From assembly GCF_036669915.1 (NCBI RefSeq), contig NC_089321.1, positions 8,480,449 through 8,544,448 on the forward strand: a stretch of DNA of 64,000 nucleotides, written 5' to 3'. The position numbers and the translations under genes were made by a program. Positions 24,041 to 36,135 of this stretch are shown piece by piece. Under the pieces are notes generated by a model. That model had not been told where the DNA came from. It did no database searches and saw only the letters and a list, made by a program, of their open reading frames with translations. Origin of the DNA: Pocillopora verrucosa (Eukaryota > Cnidaria > Anthozoa > Scleractinia > Pocilloporidae). Positions within the stretch are counted from its first letter, which is position 1; each line of letters begins with the position of its first letter.

Positions 24041-24752
24041 ATCTAGGTGTTGTTGTCATCGAGGACTTTTCAAGAGGAATAAATGCAAACAGGACAAATG
24101 ATAACCCCAAAGAACAAGCTGGTACGATTAAAAAAAAAAAACATTCCAAGCCTTTTACCTGCGGAGTGGACCCTTTTTGGAGCTACCTTTCCCCCTCCTC
24201 TTTGCAAAGGTATGTGGAAAATTTTCCCAGCAGTATGCTATTGAAGAATTTTCACGCTTTATGTTTTTTTAAAGATACCTGAAAAAAGCCTAATTTACAA
24301 GTTTCTGGCAACAACTGGAGCCCATCAAAAGCATTTATCTGAATATAAAACGGAACAAAAAACTCAGACATCTAAATCCTATTTGTACGCAGGTTCTTCT
24401 GTTAACCTCCCCTCCCTTCTGGCTGTCCTGAATTTGTCGCACTTGCCTCCCCTCTGCATGAAAAAATAAGAAAAGTCTTCATATCCGTTTCCATGGCCCC
24501 CAGCTGTTCCGGGTTTTCCCATCTTGTCGCTCTGATTAACATTAAAGAACTGAAACGTTCAGCCGTAATAGAAAAGTGGTTGCTTTTAAAACTTACTTTT
24601 CGAACTTACTTGTTCGTCTTTTCTCGGGAGACACATGATCCGAATACAGTTCTAAAACGAACCCCCCCCCCCTTACCTCCCGTTCCCGTTCGTTTCCTCC
24701 CTCCTATGGGTGAACCTCGTGTTCCGCCCCAACCATTCCCACCAATGATTTT

Positions 24753-24928
24753 TTTACTGCTTACGGTTGCGACATATTAGTTACACCACGTCTCATAAAT
24801 GCATCTCTTGAGGCATGTTGGAATTAAAGTGATGATTTCTTTTACTTATTACGGTTGCGACATATAAGTTACATCAAGTCTCATAAATGCGTCTCTTCAG
24901 AGTGATGTTGGAATTAAAGAGATGTTTT
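24753..24928 (+). repeat. 88-bp tandem duplication
   Basis: Two diverged copies (24753-24840 and 24841-24928) share TTACGGTTGCGACATAT, GTCTCATAAATGC and GTTGGAATTAAAG. No coding role is visible. The rest of 24041-25780 is non-coding, including a C-rich stretch at 24660-24740. Confidence 0.85.
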
Positions 24929-25786
24929 TAAAAAAGGTTTTACTCAAGTATTGCGAAATCACTTGCACCTGTATTGAGTATAGCAGCTGGCAGTGGTCTC
25001 AGGCTCTCCCCAAGGAACATGGATGAATTAAACAAATTCAAAGGGTCGGTTGATAAGTTTAACGACAACGATGGCAAAAAAGAGCAGTTCTAGAATGTTT
25101 ATAATCCTTTGAAGTTATTTTTTTCGTTGTCTCTTATGTGCGTGAAGAGAAGTATATCTCCAGACAATACGAAAACATCAATGGGCTCTTTTACATTTGC
25201 GGAAAAAGTGGAACTGAATTGAATTTCCGCTTTAAAAGCCATTTCCATGAAATTTGTGAAATTGTTTTCGATAATTTTTCCCAATAATACAAAACAATGG
25301 TCCATTATTTTTTTTTGCTCTTACTTAATGGAAAAAAGCACTCGGAGTACGCGAATGTGGGTTGGAAACGAAATTATTTACGGTTTTACCGCCACTTTTG
25401 CTACATGACTTGACATGATATAGTTCAAATAACATTTTGAACCTGATAGCTTCAGGGATTAGGAGAGGCAACGGACTAAATATCCGTGGGCTTTTGTTTT
25501 CATTTCGTCCTATTATTTCGTGATCTTTTGTTTATGCGTGTTGAGAAGTGATTATCGAAGAACAGAAGGTTTACTATAGGAAATAGAACAACGTCGTTGA
25601 TTGGCTGAATTCTTACTGGTCGAGGAAGCCTGAATCTGAAATGGGTAGCTCTCTTCAAAAGAACATTTCTAAAGATTTCTTCACCTGTATTTTGCATTAT
25701 ACGGCTTCGTGGTGGAAACGTCCTTCGCGGTACTTTTCCTCTAACAGTAGCCTGTTTGTTCTTAAATTGTAACGAGAGGGTAAAGT

Positions 25787-28700
25787 ATGCGTCGGTTGAA
25801 AGTTAAAGTAGTAGGGGACGGCGGAGTTGGAAAGACCTCCTTTCTCATTCGTTGGTACAAAGAGAACTTTCCTTCGGAAGATGATATACCGTTATTTCCA
25901 GGACGGGAACGGGTTTTACCTTCTGTGCAAGATCCTTTCTTCACGAACATGACTGTGGACCGAGTAAGCTATGTGCTAACTTTCTGGGACACAATTTGTG
26001 GAGCTGATTACCTAAAATTTCGACCCATGGAATACGAGGAGACTGATGTATTTCTCGTGTTTTTCGACATCTCGAATCCTAGCTCTTTCCAAAACGTCTC
26101 TACCGTCTGGGTGCCTGAATTGAAGCATTACATGCCCTCCACTCCAATCCTCGTCGTTGGAAACAAAACAGATTTGCGCAAAACATGGTAAGAATTTGTA
26201 ATTTTTGAATAATGCTTTTGCATTATGGTACATTTAACAACCATGCAACCACACTCTAAAGCCTGTTACAAAGAAGCCCAACTTCTCTGCTCAACAGATG
26301 TCAGGTTTAAATCATTACGCTTCTAGTCTCGAAATTATTTTTACGGTTTTTCATGTATGAGAATCTGATTTTCTTACAGACTAGACTTTATACTTTCATT
26401 TTCTTTGTTTCAAGTTAATTTAGTGGGCAAAAGCGTGTTTTTACTCACGCTACGTCATTAGTGTTGGCCCGAAGCTGAGATTAAATTATTCCGCTTTGTT
26501 TCATAAAACTCCCTTCCGTTGAAACGTTGGAAACCGTTTATTTTTTCACTAAGGTTCATTTTTAAAGATAAAAAACACGAGCTCATAAGTTTATAAGTTC
26601 AATTTACTTCAGGCTCATTTTAATAAAGAAATATTTCGGCTGTCTATAGCGTAGTATATATATGCTTCAATAAATCTCCCGCGCCGTTTATTGACACAGA
26701 AACCATTAATTGTAACTACGAAATATATGAAGCATAACGACTTGTTCGATCTTCAGGTATATCTCTGATTATAGCTCCGTTAAGCTGATAGATTAAGCGG
26801 GGAAATTTGCGATATAATCATTTTAGACCGTGTTATTGAGGGGCAAACACGAAGTTTAAGGCGACATTTCATTTGTCTTCATTTTCATTTTAGGGAATTT
26901 CCTATGCTATATTGTTCCTGTCTAGCTGTATGTTGACGTAGGATTTACGTAGGTTCAAGACAAGCGGAAATTTTTTCATTGTTTTAGACAAGTTGTTTGG
27001 AAGGGCTATAAAGTTCCCATTCACCAGCTGTCCACAACTGTTGTTGTTTGCAATTAATTGTTCGATCTCCATATTTTATGAACTAGTGAAAAATATACGA
27101 AAGCAGAATTGTGAAAACATGGCAGCTGAAAGTGTTGGATTCCTTTAGTGTGCAACACATGTAAGCTTTTTATCATGCAATGCAAATCTGTAGGTATCTT
27201 CACTTGAAGCTTTCCTAGCGAACCTCGCTGGCCTTAGTTAGGACCTCAATTAGGAGGAATTGGAATTTCTTTTTTTTTTTTTTACTTACATTGCTAACCA
27301 AAAAAAAAGAAATTTTTGTAACCACTAGATGTTCTACACTCTCAAAACAAGGACATGAAAATAGTTCTCACCACCTTTTGGCCAATTTTCGATACAATTA
27401 AAGATCTTGTAATGGACACCATCAGGTTTATGTATTTACTCAGTTGAAGGATGACCCTACCGCACAAGAGCTGCATCACATACCTGCAGGATATTGTGTT
27501 TATTTATTCCATTGTTTTATGGTTTCAATGTTTTGGTACTGTTGTTTTGTTTTCAAATTGAGATCAGTGTATAAAGGCTTCTGAGCAGTGTGTACTTAAA
27601 TTTTATGACATGGCCGAAAAACTTTGGGTTATGTAACAGCTCTTTGAAATAAACAGCACATTTCTAACACACAGTAATAAACAAAGGACAGACACACTTT
27701 GGCAAATTGGATATTTATTTAAATTTTTTAATTTGAGATTGCAGTAGAAGATGAGATAAGTACTTAGGTAAATTTTGATTGTCACTAACTTTCTGTTTAC
27801 ATGTGAGTTTTTGCTAATGTGAAAGTTTGTTATGACTATACGTGAAGCTAAAAAAAAAAACTGTCATCACCCTAATAGAATAAAAAGAGGTTCCTATCAC
27901 CTGGTTGGCTTCTTCTTAGATTGGGGCTTTCATAGCCAATGTAACCTCAGGAAAGACTATAAAAAGTTTAATTGCATAACATGAAAATTTTTTGTTGGTG
28001 ATCAATTTGAATTTGCAATCTTCTTAAACAAAAATCTAGTTCACATTTAAAAATATTGAAAATGTAAATTTATTCTTTTAGCAGCAACACTAGTTATCCT
28101 ATGTTTTGTTGATTGAGTAACATACTATTGACATTTAGCATTCTATTTCTAAAAGAGGTCTATATGTTTCTTATCTCTTCTAGTTAGTTAAATCTGGCTC
28201 AAAATTTCAAGTGGCTTTTTTTCCCAGTACAATTCAAGTTGCTTTGAAAACTCATTCTGTTATCCACAGTAGGTTATTTGTGTTTGTGACAGTCCTTTAA
28301 CAGGATTCCTTAGTCAGCTGCTGATGTTTTTGTTAAATTTGAATAGCCTGGATATCATTTTCACAAATATCAGCTGGTCATAGGCTGGAATGCTGATTAT
28401 TAAATAATACAGTTTTTATTACCCTTTTTTGTGAATTATTTAAGGCAGAGCAGTTTTCTCCCTTGTTCTATACATAACAGGTATAATAACTTTTCAAAAT
28501 GGTGGGGCAATCCTTTCACCTGTTAAATTTTCAGAGATCCTAAGCAATTTTAGACAGTAATTAAAGGTACTACAGGAAGTAAAGGTTGTAAAGGAGAACA
28601 CTTGTCTGATAGAGTTGGTGTATACTCTATTCACACTTTGTTTCTTCTGTCCTCAGCAATTCTCCTGATGGCATGATTACAATTACAAAGGGGCATGAAC

Positions 28701-31700
28701 TTGCAGAGAGATTGGGTACCTGTTACTGTGAAAGCAGTGCAGACACAGGAGATGGTGTGCACAATGTGATCCATACAGCAGTGGGTTTGGCCATTCAGAA
28801 CCAAAATCCCCCAAAGATCAAGTTGAATTTTAAAGTTTTCCAGTGGCGGGGAAAGACACCAAAAGTCTTACGACATGGGCCAGAACCACCTGTGTTATCT
28901 CCACCAGGTCTGTAGAAAAACGGCAGCATTACTCGTTTTTATTAATTTTATAACCCCTTCCACTCTTAAAAAAAGGCCAAAAAGTAATGTCTCCTTACAG
29001 TATTGATACATTGTAAGGAGAATGAGATGATGAACAGAAAGAGAATATCAGGCAGGAGAGATTATTGGATTTACAATTTAACTTCAAATTCTCAGACCTA
29101 AAATTGCAAGATATGCAGGACTGAGAATTAACATTTGGACAATACGAGTGAAATGGTTTACTCAATGTTGAGATTAAGATTCTCGTCATTTGAACAAAGG
29201 ACATGTAGCTTTTTCTTTTGTTTATTATTTTGCAATTTATCAAGTGCTGCATCCATGACTCTTGTTTCCTTATCCACCACTTTAGAAGTGTGTCATAATG
29301 TCCCTCTACTTTAATGTTGAAGATTGTATTAATAGCTTCCACGCATAGTTTTATTGACTGCATCCAACATCCTTAACCCCATTCAATGCCAAATCATCTT
29401 TTTATTTACTTGTTTACCTGTTTGAGCGACATAAGTTGCAACTTCTCTGTACTGGTTTGCAAGGGATGTTAAAGGACTCAGGCACACACATCTCAAAAAG
29501 AGAAGGGAATCTAGCTCCTGCTGTTGTGGTCTAGCCTTGTTATTTTTTATACATGACCCCATTTAAACCAGCTTTAAAGCTGAACTGGGCAAGCATGTCT
29601 AATTAATGCAATTAAATAAATAGATTGTGAGGCACTTTTTGTGCTCTGTTGTCTGTTTGATTAATTAGGCTTTTGAAATAATCAACTTTTCTTTTCATCA
29701 CAAACTAGATCCAATGCCACAAGTGAAAGTTCTTCCTTCCACATTCACTGATGATATGAAGAAGATGTACAGAGATGAATCAGGGAATTCAGATATCAAA
29801 CTCCTGTTCAATTCAAACAATCACCCACTTGGTGCACATAAAATTATCCTCAGTGTAGGTTCTACAGTCTTCCGCGATTTCTTTTTGAACAATGGTGAAG
29901 AAGTTGAACTGAGTAGATTGCTTAGTAATACTGATTCCTGTTCATGTCTTACTGCCAAGGAAAGCAGGCCAAACACCGGAAAAAAGAGCAGTGCAAAAGA
30001 CTTGCTTCACTTGTCTACAAACCTTCCCAATTCAGTTTCAAATCACCAAAGCTTGTCTCCTTCACCAAACTTGGAGAGAAAGTCTAAAACAGGAAGACCA
30101 AAGAATTGCTTACATTTCAATAACAGTGTTTCAGGCAGAGCTTTTCAGCATGTTCTAGAGTTTCTCTATACGGGTTCACCAAACATTTCTTCTGATACTG
30201 ATGAGGCACTGTTAACCAAAGTCATGAGTCTATCTCACAGGTTGCATATTCCTTGGCTGGGGCAAATCTGTGAGAATATAACAAATGGGGAGAGCTACCT
30301 TATTCCAAGCATGGTCACTATTCTTCATGAGGAAAGAAGCAAAATTGTAAAAGAGAACTTTGTCAACAAGCCACACTTTTCTGATGTCATTTTTCATGTG
30401 AAGAATACCATATTTTATGCTCACAGAGCTGTGTTGATGGCAAGGTCTGAGGTCATGGCAGCCATGTTTGGTGGTGGGTTCAGTGAACGTGATAGCCTTG
30501 AGGTATGCCTGATTTGAAATGTTTTGCCCATATTTTCATTTTAATCTTATATAATGATCTTCTTTAAAGTTAACACTTTAAATCCCAAGATCTGATTGAT
30601 AATTCTCCCCTCTAGCTGCTTCAAATTTCCATGTAAACTTGTTACAAGAATTTTGTGTAAGATCAAGATAGCAACTTCTAACTAATAACTTTGATTATTC
30701 TCATTACCTGTTTGCTGAATTAGACAGGATATTACAGGAAGTAGCTGCATGTTAGTCCTTTGTGGGAGTTTAAGGGTTAAGACTTGGGGGCTTTTGATAC
30801 GGGCTTTTCTCTGTGGTTCAGAGGAAGTTCGATTCCTCATGGGGACTCAGAATTTTTTCTTTGTCCCATGTTCGTGATATGACAAAAAAGAAACAGCTTT
30901 CTTTAATGTTATGGTTGCTTGAAGCCTAATCTAGCAATTTGTGGGGAAAAAAAAAGACAGTAGCCAAGTAGATTTTGTGAACTTATTTCTGCAGACCATA
31001 CTTCCTTAGATGAGGGCCTTCTCCCAAATAAGTGCCTACAAACTAGGGCCACTGTTGAATAATCTCCTCCCCCCTCTTCCCTAACTTTCTTAGATAGTAG
31101 GGATATAAGGAAAAACTGTTTCTATTTTCCACTCTATAACTTTTTAAGTTTTAACTACTGTGAAATAAGTACAGGAGAATAATAGGTGCCCCCATGTTGA
31201 AGCACCCTCCTTGCAATAAGCACCCCTCATTGATGCCAAAATTTTTTATAGGCACCTGGGTTGTTCATTCAAATAAATACTACTAGTATATCAATTTTTA
31301 CACCAAGTTATTCATTTGTGGTTTTTGCGACAACAGGTGACCATCAAGGTAACAACAGGGAAGAGTTTCATGGCGCTACTGGTGCACTTGTACACTGATA
31401 CATTACCTACTGACATGTCTGTCGGTGACTTCAGGGAACTTCTGGTGCTTGCTGACAGGTTTTGCCTGTCACAGCTTATTTCAGTCTGTGAAAATGCTAT
31501 TATAGATAGAATTGGGGTGGAGATTAAGAAGAAACGAATGACATCTGCGAAGTGTAACGACATCATTAACTTGCTTCTCACTGGACAGGTAGGCTTTCCT
31601 TTTGAATTACATTTTTTTGTCTGTAATAGTGTCAGTGACCTTTGATCTAACTTTGAAAAGTGATTATTAATGAATTGAAGGATGATTTTTTAATGACTGA

Positions 31701-32258
31701 TTGAATAAGTTGCTGCTCACATCAACCACTACTCCAAGTTGTGACTGTTTTGGTCATCCAGGTAATTAGAAGAAATCTTAGTCATCAAAGGGGTTGATTT
31801 GGCAACTCATGTCAGACTTCATGTAGTAATGAGTTTTAAAGTTTTTACAACTTCATTTTCATCGTCTGGAGTTGAAGTGAACATTGTGAACATTGTCATT
31901 GAGTTTTGTTCACATTCCCTCTTTTTCTTCTATTAACAATTTGCCTCTTTCTCCATGGTTACCCAGACTTTTCATCCAAAGCCCAGCAGGTCTACTGCTG
32001 AGCCCTGGCATCACCCATATATTTGTAAGTGGCTATGATTAATCCACATTTCCTTTGCTTTGTTAGGCTCATAATGCTCCTCAGTTGGCAAGGTGGTGCT
32101 TGTATGTGATCACAACAAACTACCCCGACTTTGAAGCCTGTGATGATTTTGATCTCATTAAGGGTGACAATCGAAGGCACATCCTGGAACATCGCTGGCC
32201 ACCACTCTCCTATCTGAAAGAATTGGAAGAGTTCAAGAGGAAGACTGGGAGAACATAA
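25787..32258 (+). CDS. RHOBTB: RhoBTB atypical Rho GTPase with two BTB domains, five exons
   Basis: RhoBTB proteins act as adaptors for Cullin-3 ubiquitin ligases and in trafficking. Exons: 25787-26187, 28657-28907, 29709-30502, 31337-31588, 32067-32258. The total is 629 aa against about 700 in human RHOBTB1/2. An in-frame TAA at 25781 fixes the start. The GTPase domain spans residues 1-about 190. It has P-loop GDGGVGKTS (10-18), DTICG in place of DTAGQ (68-72, the catalytic Gln is lost) and NKTD (126-129). A proline-containing linker follows. BTB1 begins near residue 245 and is interrupted by a Ser-rich insert, as in other RhoBTBs. BTB2 runs from about 440 to 525. The C-terminus carries LARWCLYVITTNYPDF and HRWPPLSYLKE, typical of the family, and ends without a CAAX box. 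A decayed relative lies 1.7 kb upstream. Confidence 0.95.
30808..30890 (+). mobile_element. Truncated tRNA-derived SINE in RhoBTB intron 3
   Basis: It has CTCTGTGGTTCAGAGG joined to GTTCGATTCCTCATGGGGAC and then TTTTTTCTTTGTCCCATGTT. This is the same arrangement as the copy at 39521-39645, with an internal deletion of the tRNA-like middle. Confidence 0.65.
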
Positions 32259-34780
32259 AATATTGAATAGAACATACGAATAACTAATTGATACTGAGAT
32301 AAGTGATGTCAACCATTTAACTCCCAAGATCCATTGAGAAATTCTTCCCTCCAACTTTATTACATTTCTTTTTAATTTAGATATGAGAATTTGGTGTCAT
32401 ATCAAGATAAACCTTGTGGCTGATATGCTTTACTATTCTCATAAGCTGTTCACAAAATAATGATTTGAAGTCATTAGAAGTTACATGTTTATAACATACT
32501 GAATTCTGAACTTAATAGGCTCCTATGAATGTAATTCAGATATTAATTTTTTAACAGATTCAAACATAACAGTCAACTAGGATACAATGTAGTCATGTTA
32601 TCTCAGTCAGTTCTAGGAAATCCAACCTTGAGGTAGCTTTCCAAGTATGAGATTGTACTAGTATTGGTATACAAGTGCAACATTGCCATGGATGTTTCGA
32701 AACCTTAATTTCTGAAAAAGTCGTCGTGCAACCAAAGATTTGTGCTAAAGGACTATTTTGCTAGGAGTTGGGCCAACTGTTCATATAGTTGACATGTTGA
32801 TCATTAGATGAGTCTCTAGCAGAGGACAGTTTAAAGAATTATTATTGAGTGATAGTTTTGTTAGGTTCTCAGCAGAGAAGTTCACTCAAATTAATTATTT
32901 GTTTCATGTATAGTGAGTAGCCATTCCAATGAAATCAGTTTTTACAGTAGGAGTACCATTCATTCACGATCAACTGAGGTTTCCTTTTGCATTTGTGACT
33001 GCAGTGTCTCATGTATGTTGCTGTATTTCTGACAGAAACAAAGGTAATGAAAATGTCTATTTAATATTTAAACTTGGTTGCTCACAAAAGAGAAAGAATT
33101 TTAATGCAGTTTTGTGGCAGAGAGAGGGCTCAAATATGTAAAGTGTACTTCCAATTATTGTAAATAAGAATTCTATTTGAATAGGCATTTTTGTGAGTTT
33201 ACTTAAAATATATTGAATTTTATGTTCAGTTTGTAGATGTGAAGCAATAAGAGATGTAGGTAGAATCCTACACAAGAATGACAATGTAGCAGCTTGCGTC
33301 AAGCCATATCATAGGTTTTGTTTTCTAAATCTTTTTATCATAGGTTTTTTTTTCCTTCAACATCTTTATACAATAACTGTTGATAGGGTTTATTTCATTT
33401 ATCAGTGCAAAAAAAGGCTGATCTTGTTACAGAGTTTGGTCATGACTAATTTAAATTGATTGTCAATTGAGTGGAAATGCAACCAGGCTTTTTGATTGAT
33501 TGAAGAAAGACTAGTTGTACAGTCAAACCTCATAATCACTCTTTTTCAATGCAAGACTAGTCAGAATGACTTTTCTTATTCAACTGGGCTCTAAAAGCCT
33601 TGTCCCATTTTGCAGATGGGAATTTTCTCAATTGTTTACAGAACTTCAAAGGCTTACATAAACAACATTTTCCTTGTTACAAGGTCAATGTGCATGCACA
33701 ATTTACCAAGTGTATACCAATTTACAGTAAGAAATGTTGTCACTTAGAAGAGACTTTACAAATAGCTATGATTAACAGTTTTCAATTCCACTGAATAGAA
33801 TGTAAAATTCTATTCTCTTAGATTCTTACAAGAGAGGATAAATCCCTCCTTGATTCTTACAAGTAAATAAACTGTAAATCTAGGCTCTGTTAAACAGTGC
33901 GTCTTGATAGTTTAAACAAGAAAACTAATTGAGTTCAACTGAACATATGATACTAAATGTAAATTAAAGTTAAATTTGAGTTGCTTGCCCTGACCAAACT
34001 GTATGACTGTTAGAGTGGACTTATGATTAAAAAGTATATTAATGAAAGTATTATTTAATTTGATTATACCCTGACAACAAAGGTTGCCAATATTTAAAAA
34101 CATTTACTATAAGATAGTTTGAATACATTCATGAGACTTTCATATAAAATTCTGTATATTAAAAATAAGAAGAATAAAGCTGAACTGAAAAAGTGATACA
34201 TAGCTTGGAGCTGAATCTGTTAGTGTGCTGTGGAGGCATCTGAGTGACTGGTTTTTGGGGAATTTGCACAAGATCTGAAGAGCCCAAAACGAGCAGGGCA
34301 AAGAGGAAGCAAGCTTGCTGCATGAAGTTGCAACTTGGTGGTACTTTTTAACTTGGCATGAAAAGGAGCAGAGGAAGTAAGCATTGGTAGGTTTGGGGAG
34401 CACACCTCTTCGTCCACCCTGCTAGAAACTAACCCCAATCTTCCAAACTCCCCTTCCCCCCTCAATAACCTCAATAAATTAAGGCTAAATTTTAGCCTTA
34501 AGTGCAAAACAAGGTGGAGATCCCAAACGTACCAAGATCTCAGAAAAATTAACCTGTTCACAAACCTGCTGTGATTTTGGTTATGAGGCATGACAAATTC
34601 CCCAGCATATCTGAATCCCTTTTGATGGGTTGTATCCACCTGTGAATGTGTGGCAATTGTAGAATACTCTATTTGTTGCAGATGTATGCAACTGGTAAGT
34701 GATTCAAAAATACTCCTTTACATTTTACCAAATACAGACAAATTCATCACACTACACAATAATGTTCCTGGCTGTGACCT
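32259..34780. other. RhoBTB 3' UTR and convergent intergenic region
   Basis: No coding exon is recognised. Possible plus-strand AATAAA signals for RhoBTB include 33866-33871. The right-hand part runs toward the 3' end of amphiphysin, transcribed from the other strand. Only short AT-rich open frames are present. Confidence 0.45.
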
Positions 34781-34786
34781 TTTATT
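34781..34786 (-). terminator. Candidate polyadenylation signal of amphiphysin
   Basis: AATAAA on the minus strand, 1.35 kb after the stop codon at 36136. It is a candidate only, as other weaker hexamers lie in between. Confidence 0.3.
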
Positions 34787-35011
34787 TAGCATTTGTTTCC
34801 ATTACTGGCACACAAAATAAAATAATGCATAATAATCTTGTCTCTACGAAATAACTATTAATGAACTATTCTAACAGTATTACTTGTACAAATATGAATA
34901 ACTGTACAGTCTCTTGATACATTTGGGGTTTCTGGTATCACTGCCATGGTTCTATTTTGCATTAATAAAAATAAGAAAGCAGGAAAAGTAATACCTCTGA
35001 TATCCTTGATT

Positions 35012-35133
35012 TATAATCATGGTAATAAGACTGAGTCAAGTCCAATTTGGTCTGTAATCATATGAGTTACTAACAAAATCAGACAACTGTGAAGCAGGAG
35101 TCTGATTTGTGAATCACAATTTATGGTTATAAT
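35012..35133 (+). repeat. Dispersed repeat, copy 1 (in the amphiphysin 3' region)
   Basis: About 120 bp similar to 60538-60655. Shared segments include GTCCAATT, CTGTAATNATATGAGT, AAGCAGGAGTC and AATCACAA followed by ATGGTTA. The family is unknown to me; it has no coding capacity. Confidence 0.65.
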
Positions 35134-35784
35134 TAAATGCAAAACTATAATACACATACAAGTAACTCAGATGATTTAAATTACAATGCATTCACATCTT
35201 CACTCAAAAAGGTTTTCCATATACATAGCTCAAAATGTAGAATTATTTGTACCAATTACTTGGCTATGTACAGCCCAGTCACACTCTCCTTGAGAAAACT
35301 CATTACATTTCTCATTTACAACAAACCTTCCTTCCCTTAACTCTTGTCTCAAAGCCACAAAAATGATGCAATTTTGTAATTCAAGAAATTATTGATAATT
35401 TTGCACAAGCAGTTTTGGATCTGTATCCCTTTCACAGTAGATTGTTGCCATAGAGGTGAATGCCTTTTGATCATCTAAATACTTTATATTTATGGTACAA
35501 AAAACAAAAAAAAAAGCTCATAAATTCAAAGTATGGTTCTTGAATCCCTAAGTGCTGTCAATAATTACAGTGTATGTCTAATGTCAGTGCTAACAGCTAA
35601 AGTATGTTAAAATACAATGATTGTGGTTTCTTCAATGAAATATTGTAATGTGGCAAAACTACAATTTTGGGAGCGAATTCAAGGTAACTGAAGTGAGGAG
35701 TAATAACAAAATTTTTCCCTCTGTAGACTTTTGCAAACAACCAATGGCCTCAGAATTAGAAACTGATCTTAAAGTAAAGAAATG

Positions 35785-35935
35785 TAAAATGGTTTCCGTG
35801 TTTACATAGCCTGATGTAAACATGCGGGAGGTTGGGAGAACACAAGATAAGCGTAGGAAACCATGACGCGAAGCTAATGAAGCTATGAAAGAGGAATGAA
35901 AACCGTGTTTACATATGCTCATGTAAAATGGTTAT
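35785..35935. repeat. MITE-like repeat candidate
   Basis: CCGTGTTTACATA followed by an ATGTAAA segment occurs at both ends (about 35797 and 35910), with a less AT-rich middle (ACCATGACGCGAAGC). This resembles a short non-autonomous element. Family and exact ends are not established. Confidence 0.35.
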
Positions 35936-36135
35936 ATGACCAATCAGAGCGCACGTACTATTTGAATTATTTTATAATTTTATATATTAGCCACCATCTC
36001 GTTTCTCTATCATGGTATTTTTAACAACCCTAATAAACAGTGCTTTTTAAACATAATGATGACAGGACTGGTGAATAGAACATTATCACCATCATACTCA
36101 TAACTGAACCTTCTTCACTTGAAGTAAATTATCAA

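Noticed and set aside
34220-34639. 139-codon minus-strand frame
   Set aside because: No recognisable domain, low-complexity Leu/Ser-rich translation, and it lies beyond the likely 3' end of amphiphysin.
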